Of a stretch of 64,000 nucleotides of DNA, positions 43,420 to 53,302 are shown piece by piece; within the stretch, counting starts at the first letter, position 1; each line of letters starts with the position of its first letter. The position numbers and the translations under genes were made by a program. The notes beneath the pieces are model-generated. The model made no database searches and was not told where the DNA came from. It saw only the letters and a list, made by a program, of their open reading frames with translations. This DNA is from Flavobacterium fluvii. Its GTDB lineage: Bacteria > Bacteroidota > Bacteroidia > Flavobacteriales > Flavobacteriaceae. The DNA lies in NCBI RefSeq assembly GCF_900129545.1, contig NZ_FQWB01000009.1:51669-115668 (forward strand), in the 5' to 3' direction.

Positions 43420-43452
43420 AAAAAAACCTCGGAAATTTTCATTTCCGAGGTT
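43420..43452 (-). terminator. Terminator after the 1133-aa exported protein
   Basis: AACCTCGGAAAT (43425-43436) pairs with ATTTCCGAGGTT (43441-43452), loop TTTC, with A6 on the left giving the minus-strand T-run. Confidence 0.92.
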
Positions 43453-43504
43453 TGTCTTTAAATTCCAATCCTTTTCATTTTTTGGACTAGACGATTATAG
43501 AAAA

Positions 43505-46500
43505 TTATCTGGAGGACACTACTTTTTTCGTACTGCTTCCTCTATTAGTGGTCACTTTCACAATATACACTTGCTCTTGTCCTTTGCTTGTTTTAAGATC
43601 CAGTGTTATTTCTTTGTTCAAATAACTATTGGTATCAGTTTTTGTAAGTACTGATATCCCTTGCGCATTGAACACCTCGATTTTTACATCAGATACATAA
43701 TCAAATTTGTATCTAATGGTAAACTGGTCTTTGAAAGGAACCGGATAAGCATCGAAAACTGCATTACTTGTGGTTTTAGCAGTTGCTTCTATCAGAGAAA
43801 TGGCATCTGTTTGTATTGTACCCGGCAAACCACTACACAAATCATGATTCTGGTTATTGGCATTATCAAGCTGAGTTGCCAACGGTTCGTAATTACAGGT
43901 ATTAAAGCCTTCTTTGATAGCCATATACAATTGGTTGAAGTCTAAGCCTAAGAAGTCAAGATACTTAGAGCCCAATGCTGAGGCATTCAGTAATGCTGCT
44001 ACACCGGTTCTTGCCAGTTTCTTACAACCTCCACCACCGGCACCCATTGCAGCACCCATTGTGGTAGGCAAATTACTGATATTGCAACCTTGCCCACAAT
44101 TAGTAGTAATGCCAAAGTATGCTACAAATCCTGTACTAGTTGTAAACTCGCCTCCTGCAGCACCACATGTATCGCCAGGAATTGCTTTCACTACAGGATC
44201 ATTACAATTATCCCAAAGTTCTGGATGTGTTTTCCAGAATCCAGGAGTACATCCGTTACCGCAGTCGCCAACCGTTACCATTTGAATACATGGAATAGAA
44301 ATGTTTGTACATTCATCTGTAGCACTCCAGCTATGGCTATATGTTATTGAGCCATCTGCATTAGTAACTGGTATACCATCACCTAAATCATTAATGGTAA
44401 TATTTCCAGTACAATTATCAGTTGCTGTTGGAGGTTCGAATACAACAGTTGTTCCACAAGCCACAGTTTTATCTGCTGCACATATAAGCACTGGTGCAGT
44501 TTCATCATAATGTCTGCTTACCCTGGTGGTTTGTGTCAATGCCACATTCAAACAACTGTCCGTGAAATTAAAGGTGTAGTCGCGGTATTGGGTACAACCG
44601 TCTTGACTGGTTTGTACATCGCCCGCAACACCATTTATGCTTCCGCCTGCATCACAATTGTCGCTGTAGGTAGTTGTTACCACTGTTGGCCAAGCTGGAT
44701 TACATCCTTCCAAGACAACGTCGGGTTTGTCAACTATAACAGGTGCAGTTTCATCAAAATGCCTGCTTACCCTGGTGGTTTGTGTCAATGCCACATTCAA
44801 ACAACTGTCCGTGAAATTAAAGGTGTAGTCGCGGTATTGGGTACAACCGTCTTGACTGGTTTGTACATCGCCCGCAACACCATTTATGCTTCCGCCTGCA
44901 TCACAATTGTCGCTGTAGGTAGTTGTTACCACTGTTGGCCAAGCTGGATTACATCCTTCCAAGACAACGTCGGGTTTGTCAACTATAACAGGTGCAGTTT
45001 CATCATAATGTCTGCTTACCCTGGTGGTTTGTGTCAATGCCACATTCAAACAACTGTCCGTGAAATTAAAGGTGTAGTCGCGGTATTGGGTACAACCGTC
45101 TTGACTGGTTTGTACATCGCCCGCAACACCATTTATGCTTCCGCCTGCATCACAATTGTCGCTGTAGGTAGTTGTTACCACTGTTGGCCAAGCTGGATTA
45201 CATCCTTCCAAGACAACGTCGGGTTTGTCGGCTATAACCGGTGCAGTCAAATCATAATGTTTGCTTACCCTGGTGGTTTGTGTCAATGCCACATTCAAAC
45301 AACTGTCAGTGAAATTAAAGGTGTAATCGCGGTATTGGGTACAACCGTCTTGACTGGTTTGTACATCGCCCGCAACACCATTTATGCTTCCGCCTGCATC
45401 ACAATTATCGGTGTAGGTGGTGGTCACCACTGCCGGCCAGTCTGGATTACATCCTGCTAAAGTATAATCAGGTTTGTCGGCTATAACCGGCAATGTCGTA
45501 TCACTTGTCCAAGTATAAGTGATACTTTTCTGATCAGCTACATTATTACATTTATCCGTGTAATTCGCATTCCATGTTTGAGTGTATGCACATCCAATAT
45601 TAGTTGGTCCCGTTGTGGTTACAACTGGTGTAAATACTCCATCGCAGTTATCCAAACCCGTAAAGGTCGGTGGTGTCACGGTTGGATTACAACCTTCTAA
45701 AGCTCCACTGGTGGCTGTAGTTGAAATCACCGGCTTAACTTGATCCGAACACAAATTCACTTGAAAAGGTGCTCCGGGAAAATCCTTTAACTCTGATTGA
45801 CCGGAAGAACCAGAAGTTCTAGTTCTTACAAATAAGGTACTGATTGTAAAACAAGCATCAGGAGTAGAAAAATCTGCAAAAATTCGAGTTATATTAACTG
45901 CCCCTTCTGCCCATTGATTTGGCTCATATGCCCACACATTAGGATTGGTGGCAAAAGGAGCTTGATTATAAATAGGATAAGGCACTATAGTTTGAGCCGT
46001 GTTATTTGTACCATAAACAGCACCTGTAGGAGGGGTAATTGGATCGCCATAAGCAGTTCCAGTCCATCGTCTAACAACAACATTTGCAGATACCCCACCT
46101 TTGGTAAACTCAACGGTTATTAAAAGATCTCCAGGCAAACGCCCGCTGGGAGTACCCGCATAAGAGGTAAACACACCCTTATCATACCCTTTTGAGTCCT
46201 TTCCTGTCACGGTCATTTCTAATTTTTTTTGCAGAATCTCAAAATCGATATAACTGCTACCGTCAGTTACTTGCCGGTCTGCAGCGAAAATCAGCCATAA
46301 ATCGGTTGCTAATACTGGGGGATTTTGTCCTGGGAAATTAATTGGATCCCCATGAGTAAAATGAGCAATTGCATTTTGAATTTCATTTTTGTTTGGTGAA
46401 GAACCCATACCCCAGCTATAAGAGGAAATATTATCATTGATCTTATTGGTACTGGTGAAAATAGTTGGATCATTAATTGTGATATTATCCCTGAAAAAAG

Positions 46501-46906
46501 TAGTGAGGGGATAAACATAGAAACTATCCGCACCTGTTTGACCGGGTGTTGGTAATGGTCCGTCTGGGTAAGTGTAAGGCTGACCATTAAATAGGGGTGG
46601 TACAGGTTTAAATATCCCTCCGGGATTAGCTGATGCATCTGTTACGCCCACCTGAAATAAAAAGTCTCCGCCAGCTTCTCCGGAATAATTGACAAATGCA
46701 TTCCCATCAATGGCAAAACCGCCCTTGGGGGCAACAACTGGCGCCGTTCCTAAAATATTTTGGGCTTTGGCAGTATAATCCGTCATTAGAATTGTTCCCA
46801 ATACTAGGAGCCATAGCCTTGACAAGAAGCCTGCTTTGAAACGGCAGGAAAAAGTGTCACAATTTTCTTGTACACTTTTTATCGTATAAAAAATAAATTT
46901 TTTCAT
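43505..46906 (-). CDS. Giant exported repeat protein, T9SS-type C-terminus
   Basis: 1133 residues. The signal is WLLVLGTILMTDYTAKAQ (about 32-49). The first domain (GGFAIDGNAFVNYSGEAGGD onward) parallels that of the 1342-aa neighbour, suggesting a related pair. The centre holds four nearly identical 83-residue units (PDVVLEGCNPAWPTVVTTTY, SDNCDAGGSINGVAGDVQTS, TQYRDYTFNFTDSCLNVALT) plus diverged copies. Then follow CTPGFWKTHPELW and a Cys-rich domain, and the end (YPVPFKDQFTIRYKFDYVSD, VYIVKVTTNRGSSTKKVV) fits a type IX sorting domain. Surface adhesin or matrix protein is likely but inferred. Confidence 0.82.
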   Translation of the reverse strand: MKKFIFYTIKSVQENCDTFSCRFKAGFLSRLWLLVLGTILMTDYTAKAQNILGTAPVVAPKGGFAIDGNAFVNYSGEAGGDFLFQVGVTDASANPGGIFKPVPPLFNGQPYTYPDGPLPTPGQTGADSFYVYPLTTFFRDNITINDPTIFTSTNKINDNISSYSWGMGSSPNKNEIQNAIAHFTHGDPINFPGQNPPVLATDLWLIFAADRQVTDGSSYIDFEILQKKLEMTVTGKDSKGYDKGVFTSYAGTPSGRLPGDLLITVEFTKGGVSANVVVRRWTGTAYGDPITPPTGAVYGTNNTAQTIVPYPIYNQAPFATNPNVWAYEPNQWAEGAVNITRIFADFSTPDACFTISTLFVRTRTSGSSGQSELKDFPGAPFQVNLCSDQVKPVISTTATSGALEGCNPTVTPPTFTGLDNCDGVFTPVVTTTGPTNIGCAYTQTWNANYTDKCNNVADQKSITYTWTSDTTLPVIADKPDYTLAGCNPDWPAVVTTTYTDNCDAGGSINGVAGDVQTSQDGCTQYRDYTFNFTDSCLNVALTQTTRVSKHYDLTAPVIADKPDVVLEGCNPAWPTVVTTTYSDNCDAGGSINGVAGDVQTSQDGCTQYRDYTFNFTDSCLNVALTQTTRVSRHYDETAPVIVDKPDVVLEGCNPAWPTVVTTTYSDNCDAGGSINGVAGDVQTSQDGCTQYRDYTFNFTDSCLNVALTQTTRVSRHFDETAPVIVDKPDVVLEGCNPAWPTVVTTTYSDNCDAGGSINGVAGDVQTSQDGCTQYRDYTFNFTDSCLNVALTQTTRVSRHYDETAPVLICAADKTVACGTTVVFEPPTATDNCTGNITINDLGDGIPVTNADGSITYSHSWSATDECTNISIPCIQMVTVGDCGNGCTPGFWKTHPELWDNCNDPVVKAIPGDTCGAAGGEFTTSTGFVAYFGITTNCGQGCNISNLPTTMGAAMGAGGGGCKKLARTGVAALLNASALGSKYLDFLGLDFNQLYMAIKEGFNTCNYEPLATQLDNANNQNHDLCSGLPGTIQTDAISLIEATAKTTSNAVFDAYPVPFKDQFTIRYKFDYVSDVKIEVFNAQGISVLTKTDTNSYLNKEITLDLKTSKGQEQVYIVKVTTNRGSSTKKVVSSR
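44510..45470. repeat. Tandem 249-bp coding repeats in the 1133-aa protein
   Basis: Four units of 249 bp (83 codons); the landmark TGCTTACCCTGGTGGTTTGT recurs about every 249 bp (near 44515, 44764, 45013, 45262). Neighbouring units differ by only a few bases, so recent homogenisation or expansion is likely. A diverged fifth unit lies at the left or N-terminal side. Confidence 0.95.
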
Positions 46907-47971
46907 AATAATATGGTTTTATGACCATAGTATTATAAAGGAAGAATAGATAGAAATTGGGTTTTCGAGAAATCCAAAAGAAGTTGTTTCATATAATGTA
47001 ATTTAACACCATAAAATTAGAAATTACTGGAAGTTTACAGACTGGAGCATAAAATCAAGGAAACTCACACACCATCCTCATAAACAAACTTATGAAGTTT
47101 ACTATCCTCAAAAAGACAATCTATTGCGGGGAGCAATCAGATTCTTTTTATAACAAAAATTAGTTTTAAAAAGCGTAAAATTTTGTCCAAAAATAAATAG
47201 AAGAAAATAAAATAATACTAGAATAAAAAACTAAAAGTTCATACCATATAATATACAACTTTCAGTCTCAAGAATACCTTCAAAAAATAACTTATTGAAG
47301 TAGAACATCTTCAAAAGATTTCGTTATTTAAGGTTAATAACCAATCTTTTCTTTTACCCTAAAACCGTCATTTTCAACAATCAAAACCTGTTCAAAAAAT
47401 GACTAATCAAAATTAATTCATTTAAAAATAACGAGGCTGTAAAAACAATAAAAATAACGATTAAAGTCAATTATAAACGATAAAAAACACTGTCATTAAG
47501 AATATAAGCACATAATCAATGAGAAAAATTAAAACTAAAAAATTAACATAACTTGTTAATTTTCAATTAATTACATACAAATATTTTATAAAAAAAACCA
47601 AAAAAAACAGCCCATTGTGGACATTGTTATCCTTAACGCTGTTTTACCTAAAAAAAGACAACTTTTTAACTTAAAAAACAACTTTTTGGACAAATCTAAG
47701 CCAAGCTAAAAACACATCAGAAAAAGTCGATTAAAAACTAATCCTTCATAAAAGAGTCATTCCCGATTCTGATGAAGAAGGAATCCTTTTGGGAGAATTT
47801 TTTGGAGTCTATTCGAAACCACGGCATCTATTTGGAAAGCCAAAATGGCAAGTTTGAAGGGAGTATTTAAATATTTTTTTTTGTATTAAATACTGAATCA
47901 AAGGGGGGTAAAATAAAAAGCTACATACCGATGGGCATATAGCTGCAATAATAAGTTTTTATCTTGAAAAA
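46907..47971. other. Long AT-rich gap between the exported protein and the polyketide synthase
   Basis: About 1 kb of very AT-rich sequence without a convincing gene. Inverted ATGGTTTTATGACCAT lies just before the 1133-aa gene (46913-46928). One short frame (ATG 47772 to TAA 47870, 32 codons, MKKESFWENFLESIRNHGIY...) has protein-like composition and may be the tail of a lost gene. Confidence 0.4.
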
Positions 47972-49192
47972 TTATATTTTCTCAAGCAGTAATCCTGTAG
48001 CCGTAAGCCCTGGACCAAATGCCATCGCTACGACTTTTGTGCCTGATTCGATGGTGGAATCATTTATAATTTCATCCAGAACATGAGGTATTGTGGCAGA
48101 AGACATATTGCCATGGAGACGCAATACTTCGTAAGACCATCGAGCCTGATCTTTTTCAACTCCTAATTCACTAACCACATAATCAATAATTTTGGGGCCA
48201 CCGGGATGAATGGCAAAATGCATCTTGGACTTCTGTTCTTCAAGATCTAGTCCGGCTTTATCACAAAGAAAGGATAAAAAAGATTTAATATTTTTACGAA
48301 TAAAAACGGGAACTCGTTTAGAAAGAGTCATCAAAAAATTGTATTCTCCCAAATCCCAGGACATGTCTTCCAATGAATCTGGAATGATGACCTCGTGGGA
48401 AGCTATTATTCGCAATCCTTTTTTCTCCTTAATGGAAGTATCAGCCATGAATGATTTTTCTTCATATAAAGAATAGCCTATAAAACCATCCGAAAAAAGG
48501 GAACAAATCATGGTATTTCCGGGAGAAAACTCAGTCAAATTTAAGTGTGCCGTCAATAATTCAGTATGAACCACGTCTGACCTCCCATTGTTTGGACTGG
48601 CACAAATGAGGCTGCTGGCCGTGCGAATGGCCGGAAAAGCACCATAACATCCCATATGATAGGAATGGGTAACCTGTACCGTTTCCCAATTCCTTTCTAT
48701 TACCGCTTCCTGCGCAACACTGGGAGAAGAATAGCCCGAACAAGTAACATGAACAAGATTCTCGGGTCTGGTGGCCGTTTTGGAATAAAATTGATCAAAA
48801 ACATACCCCATTTTTCTTTTAAACCATTCCATTCGAACCTCAATTTTAGGACCAAAAGAATGTCCTCTCTTAACCTCAAAACCAATGGGAAAATGATATT
48901 CCGAAGGTGACGTAATTTCCATTATATTTTCAATGAAATCCTCAACCTCTTCAAAAATGATGCATTGCCTGAAATTAATGTTTTCGGATGAAACAGAATA
49001 CTTGTCGACCTGATCAGATATATACCCAAAATTAACTAATTCATTGTCCATAAAATCACTTCCTGTGCTATCAAATTTTGGAAGATTTTGGAAATGATAA
49101 TATAAAAACTTGGTGTATTGATTGAGCTTTGTCTGGTCAAATAATTTCCCAACTAAAATGGGATGGAAATTGGAAATAATAATATTTTTCAT
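47972..49192 (-). CDS. Type III polyketide synthase (chalcone/stilbene synthase-like)
   Basis: Condenses malonyl-CoA units on an acyl-CoA starter without a carrier protein. The ATG at 49192 (MKNIIISNFHPILVGKLFDQ, 406 aa) is chosen over an upstream in-frame codon at 49270. The catalytic triad is complete: Cys182 in SYHMGCYGAFPAIR, His329 in FAIHPGGPKIID, Asn362 in LHGNMSSATIPHVL. The C-terminal AFGPGLTATGLLLEKI matches the conserved GFGPG region. No methyltransferase or oxidase lies beside it, so the product is unknown. Confidence 0.92.
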   Translation of the reverse strand: MKNIIISNFHPILVGKLFDQTKLNQYTKFLYYHFQNLPKFDSTGSDFMDNELVNFGYISDQVDKYSVSSENINFRQCIIFEEVEDFIENIMEITSPSEYHFPIGFEVKRGHSFGPKIEVRMEWFKRKMGYVFDQFYSKTATRPENLVHVTCSGYSSPSVAQEAVIERNWETVQVTHSYHMGCYGAFPAIRTASSLICASPNNGRSDVVHTELLTAHLNLTEFSPGNTMICSLFSDGFIGYSLYEEKSFMADTSIKEKKGLRIIASHEVIIPDSLEDMSWDLGEYNFLMTLSKRVPVFIRKNIKSFLSFLCDKAGLDLEEQKSKMHFAIHPGGPKIIDYVVSELGVEKDQARWSYEVLRLHGNMSSATIPHVLDEIINDSTIESGTKVVAMAFGPGLTATGLLLEKI

Positions 49193-49573
49193 AACCTTAA
49201 AATTAAATCCTGAAGTAAAATTAAGGGAAAAGTTTTTAAAAAAAATAAGCCAATTAATCGTATTAAACATCGATTTCGTATTTACTTGATTTACAACAAC
49301 TTACAAATGTTGTAATTTTGTTAAAATACTAACAATTAGAAGATTATGAGAATTAAGCCACTCGATATTATTGATTGATTATCTAGAGTTAACAAAAACT
49401 AAACATTCCTTATTTTGATTTGGTTTTAAAAGAAATGTCATATAATTTTCAACGCTTATTTTGTGCCTGATTAGGCTAATAACTGTACTTATTTCTTTCC
49501 AAAATTTAGCGCCTAAAAAGCATTTTCCAACCCCCATTAAATATCAAAATTATACATTATACATTATTCAAAA

Positions 49574-49600
49574 CAAAAAAACCTTCCATGATTGAAAGGC
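49574..49600 (-). terminator. Terminator after the 248-aa lipoprotein gene
   Basis: On the minus strand CCTTTC pairs with GGAAGG, followed by a T-run (plus-strand A7 at the left). Confidence 0.65.
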
Positions 49601-49639
49601 CTTTTTGCTTAATTTTTGGTTTTTCTGATGTGAAAACAA

Positions 49640-50386
49640 TTATAAAGTTCTTTTACCGGTTATGGTTATCGTTTTATTGTTACTATCCTTGAATGAACCG
49701 TCCAATGCGTCTCCGGCAATTGTTGCTATCACTTTTGAATCAAGAATCAATTGACTGCTTCCGTTGATGGTGCCAGATCCAGAATCCGTACTTGTCTGAC
49801 CATTTTCCTTGACAACATATCCCCATTTCATCAATGATCTTGACAACAAGATGTTGAACGTTCCTTTTTCGCCATCAGAAACAGCATAAGTACCTTCAAA
49901 ACTTTCAATCATTGATGTTGACGTTTCTTTAAACAGTTGAAAAACAGTGTTGGGATGTCCTGGAATACTGGAAGACACCATTGTAGGCGAGCCTCCACTC
50001 ATTCCAACAGAAAATGTCATGGAAATGGGACTACCGTTGAAAGTTCCCGTAAAAGGCGCAACATAAGCTTGACCGTTAACCACGGCAACATTGGAGGTCA
50101 AAGCAACTGAAACTCCATCAAGTACCATTGTTGCTGTTATGGTACTGCTTCCGTTTTGGATGTTGATGGAAATCGTCCCTGTGGAGCCCACGACAATTCC
50201 TTTATAAACTCCTTTGACACTGGCATCATTTGCTGCCAAAGCATCGGGTGTAGTTTTACAAGTTGCACATACATAATTTACGGCAGGAGCATCGTCGTCC
50301 TTGGAACAGGAAAATAGTAAAGAAATCATTCCCGTAAAAAAAACAGGAAGAATCAATAACGCAATTAATCTTTTTAAATTTTTCAT
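49640..50386 (-). CDS. Lipoprotein, 248 aa
   Basis: Signal with lipobox LLFSC (Cys27) followed by SKDDD, the acidic residues after the lipid Cys typical of Bacteroidota surface lipoproteins. A CATCKT pair follows, then beta-rich repeats ending in ITITGKRTL. No catalytic motif was recognised. It lies just downstream of a two-component system, which may control it. Confidence 0.7.
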   Translation of the reverse strand: MKNLKRLIALLILPVFFTGMISLLFSCSKDDDAPAVNYVCATCKTTPDALAANDASVKGVYKGIVVGSTGTISINIQNGSSTITATMVLDGVSVALTSNVAVVNGQAYVAPFTGTFNGSPISMTFSVGMSGGSPTMVSSSIPGHPNTVFQLFKETSTSMIESFEGTYAVSDGEKGTFNILLSRSLMKWGYVVKENGQTSTDSGSGTINGSSQLILDSKVIATIAGDALDGSFKDSNNKTITITGKRTL

Positions 50387-50519
50387 AATACTTTAGTTTA
50401 TTGGTTAGCAATTAATTAAATCCGACATTGCAACTTTTGCATAGCCAAATTTAGACTGGAACCGCAAGCCAGACAATAACCAAAAAGTAGTAATTTATGA
50501 AAGATAAAAATAGAATGAA

Positions 50520-51152
50520 TTATTTCGAAGAAGTCTTGTTCAAGGCTTCGGTGCGGGAATTTACCTGAAGCTTTTCATATATGTTCCGAATGTGTGTCCT
50601 GACGGTTTCCGTGCTCAAAAACAGTTTGTCGGCAATTTCTTTGTAACGAAGTCCTTGCGAAAGAAGATGCAGAATTTCTTTCTCCCGTTCGGATAGTTTT
50701 TTCATTTCACTGTTTTCACGATTGGAAGAATGGAAAGAGTCAACCACTTTTCGGGCAATGTGACTGCTCATGGGAGATCCTCCTTTATAAACTTCGACAA
50801 TGGCATCCAATATTTTGGAGGGTTGGGTGGTTTTTGTCAAATAGCCTGATGCTCCCGCTTTAAGCGCTTTGAAAACAGAATCGGTGTCTTCAAAAGAAGT
50901 ACACATTAAATATTGAACAGCAGCATCTTGTGGTTTTAATTCAGCAATACATTGAATGCCATCTTTTCCCGGAAGGTGAATATCCATCAATACAACGTCT
51001 ATATTCAATGTCGGAATAGCAATTATGGCTTCTTCGGCAGTTTCAAAAGTATGCACGCAAGTAAAGCCTTCGCTGCCGTTTATTAAAACTGCAAGGCTTT
51101 CCCTTATTTCCTTTTCGTCTTCAACGATTCCAACATGTATTATCATCAACAC
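50520..51152 (-). CDS. NarL/FixJ-type response regulator
   Basis: 210 residues: receiver domain with acidic pair Glu11-Asp12, phosphoacceptor Asp57 in VVLMDIHLPGKDG and Lys in GYLTKTTQPS, then a LuxR helix-turn-helix (LSEREKEILHLLSQGLRYKE, IADKLFLSTETVRTHIRNIY). It is probably phosphorylated by the histidine kinase 76 nt upstream. Confidence 0.93.
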   Translation of the reverse strand: MLMIIHVGIVEDEKEIRESLAVLINGSEGFTCVHTFETAEEAIIAIPTLNIDVVLMDIHLPGKDGIQCIAELKPQDAAVQYLMCTSFEDTDSVFKALKAGASGYLTKTTQPSKILDAIVEVYKGGSPMSSHIARKVVDSFHSSNRENSEMKKLSEREKEILHLLSQGLRYKEIADKLFLSTETVRTHIRNIYEKLQVNSRTEALNKTSSK

Positions 51153-51228
51153 AAAATTAGCTATTTCCCTAAATTCAACACTACTACTAAAATGGTATAT
51201 GTATCATCACCATTAAAAACCCAAATCA

Positions 51229-53007
51229 TTATTTCACTATTTTTTGAAGTGGCACACCAACCCTAATTTCAGTGCCAAGGTCTTTTTCTGAAACAAGATC
51301 AAAAGTCCCTCCTATTGCTTCCAACCGACTTTTCATGTTCCGCAATCCATTTCCTTTTTTGTTCTTTTCATCTAAGCCGATTCCGTTGTCTTTTATGGAA
51401 AGTACCAGATTCTGCGATGAAATCTCTATCGCAAAAAAAACTGCCGTGGCTTTAGAATGTTTGGCAATATTGTTCAAGGTTTCTTTCACCACCATGAATA
51501 ATTCATGATGCGCTTCCTTGGTAATATTGGTTTGCGGCAATTCATCCGGAAAAGAATATTTTAAATCTATCGAAAAATCTTCCAGATAATCCGTGGTATA
51601 TTCCCGCATTCGAGCAACCAAATTGGCGATGGTGTTGTTGTCTGAATTCAACGACCATATCAAATCGCGCATGTTTTCAATCATTTTTTTGGCCGTTTCT
51701 TTTACCGATTCACTGCTATTTCTAATGTCGGGTAGGTGTTCCGTCTTTTGGAAAATGATTTCACTCAAAAAATTTATTTTGGACAAACCTGAACCTAAAT
51801 CATCATGGATGTCTTTGGCAATCCGCAATCTTTCCTGCTCTTCAGTTTCTCTAATGATTTTTTCCTGTATCAATTGATATTTCAATTTCTGCCTGCTTTT
51901 CCATATCAAGGCAATTACGACAAGACCAAATACAAATAGAAAAAAAACAATCATCTGGTTGTTTTTTCGTGTCAACTGAAAATTCTGCTCCTTGATTTTT
52001 AGATTTCTAATTTTCCTCTCTTGTTGCAATACAAGAATTTCATCCACTTTCTTTTGTGTTTCAAATTTCACCTGCATTTCAGAAAGTTGGGTCGTGCGTT
52101 GCGTATTTATAAAACTGGATTTTTCCTCTTCGAATAATTTCCTGTATTTAATGGCTTTCGGGTATTGATGTAATTTTTCATAAGCTGTCGAAATACCGTC
52201 GTAGGATTCAATGATCACTTCTTGCGCCTGGATAGCCCTTGCATTGGCATTGGCAAGGAGACAAAATTCAAGCGATTTTGAATGATTCCCCATAAGCTCA
52301 TATACATTGCCCAGATTGTTTTGGTTGGCTGCAACCATAAACTTGTCACCCAACTTATTGGACAACAGAATTGCTGCTTCATAATTTTTTACGGCTTTGG
52401 GGTAGTCTTTCAAATATTTGTAAACAATCGCCAGATTATTGAGTACCATGGCAATTTTCTCTTCATCCTTTTTGGCTTTGTAAATTTCAAATGCATTGGA
52501 ATACATTTTCAAAGCTTTTACATAATTGTACTGTTGCTCGTAAACAATCCCCATATTGTTTTCACAATCAGCCATCAACAAATCATTGTTTACTTTTTTG
52601 GCAAAATCATAGGCCAGATCATAATAATACATGGCACTTTTGAAATCTTTTTGTTCCTCATATACAGTACCAATATTTTTATATGTTTTTGCAATATTCA
52701 GACTGTCACGACTTTGTTTTGAAAAAGCTATTGCCGACAAATAATTAGTGAGTGCCTGTTCCGATTTTCCAATTCTTGAAAATGTGTTGCCCAGATTGTT
52801 GTAAGTTTTGCCTAATAATTCTATATTTTTGGATTTTTTATAAAGGATGGCACATTTTTGGAATAGCTCAAGAGCTTCTTTGTAATCCCCTTTTGAATAA
52901 GCCAAAACACCTTTTTGCATACTGTTTTCGGCAATTGCACCTGATTGGGAAAAACAGGTAAAACCCTGAAATAAGAAAAATAAAAAAAGCAAGTAGTGTT
53001 TTATCAT
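51229..53007 (-). CDS. TPR sensor histidine kinase (HisKA_3)
   Basis: 592 residues: signal peptide; TPR-like repeats from about 25 to 320 (YNNLGNTFSRIGKSEQALTN, YKNIGTVYEEQKDFKSAMYY), probably periplasmic; one membrane helix (MIVFFLFVFGLVVIALIW) near 355; then a HisKA_3 dimerisation domain with phosphoacceptor His in AKDIHDDLGSGLSKINFLSE and a HATPase domain (ETLNNIAKHSKATAV, SIKDNGIGLDEKNKKGNGLR). It pairs with the NarL-type regulator downstream. The signal is unknown. Confidence 0.92.
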   Translation of the reverse strand: MIKHYLLFLFFLFQGFTCFSQSGAIAENSMQKGVLAYSKGDYKEALELFQKCAILYKKSKNIELLGKTYNNLGNTFSRIGKSEQALTNYLSAIAFSKQSRDSLNIAKTYKNIGTVYEEQKDFKSAMYYYDLAYDFAKKVNNDLLMADCENNMGIVYEQQYNYVKALKMYSNAFEIYKAKKDEEKIAMVLNNLAIVYKYLKDYPKAVKNYEAAILLSNKLGDKFMVAANQNNLGNVYELMGNHSKSLEFCLLANANARAIQAQEVIIESYDGISTAYEKLHQYPKAIKYRKLFEEEKSSFINTQRTTQLSEMQVKFETQKKVDEILVLQQERKIRNLKIKEQNFQLTRKNNQMIVFFLFVFGLVVIALIWKSRQKLKYQLIQEKIIRETEEQERLRIAKDIHDDLGSGLSKINFLSEIIFQKTEHLPDIRNSSESVKETAKKMIENMRDLIWSLNSDNNTIANLVARMREYTTDYLEDFSIDLKYSFPDELPQTNITKEAHHELFMVVKETLNNIAKHSKATAVFFAIEISSQNLVLSIKDNGIGLDEKNKKGNGLRNMKSRLEAIGGTFDLVSEKDLGTEIRVGVPLQKIVK

Positions 53008-53064
53008 TTTCTAAAACTACAAAATAATACTGATTATCAGTATTATATTATTTTTTTTTTAAAC

Positions 53065-53092
53065 AAAAAAGCTTCCTATGTGGAAGCTTTAC
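53065..53092 (-). terminator. Hairpin with minus-strand T-run before the kinase gene
   Basis: AAAGCTTCC pairs with GGAAGCTTT, loop TATGT, A6 on the left. It would stop minus-strand transcripts coming from the phage region before they enter the kinase gene. Confidence 0.8.
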
Positions 53093-53250
53093 TATACAAA
53101 AATGGTTTTCTACCTAGCATATTCCTCCTGTATTAATAAATAGCAATTTTACTGACTTAACCATTTTTTTAATCAACCAATAGCCAATATAATCGGCAAA
53201 ACCAAATATGCAGAATTTTGCAACAGGTTTGCCCGCAAAAATACAAAAAG

Positions 53251-53274
53251 AAAGCACTCATATCGAGTGCTTTC
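53251..53274. terminator. Terminator after the adenine methylase gene
   Basis: GAAAGCACTC pairs with GAGTGCTTTC around ATATC; A-rich on the left. It closes the phage gene cluster. Confidence 0.85.
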
Positions 53275-53302
53275 TTCATTTAGTTTAAACGTGGTTTAAA
53301 AC

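Noticed and set aside
44510..45460. A 316-codon open frame on the plus strand across the 249-bp repeats
   Set aside because: It stays open only because the repeat unit is a multiple of three and stop-free in that antisense frame; the minus-strand frame has signal peptide, domains and T9SS end.
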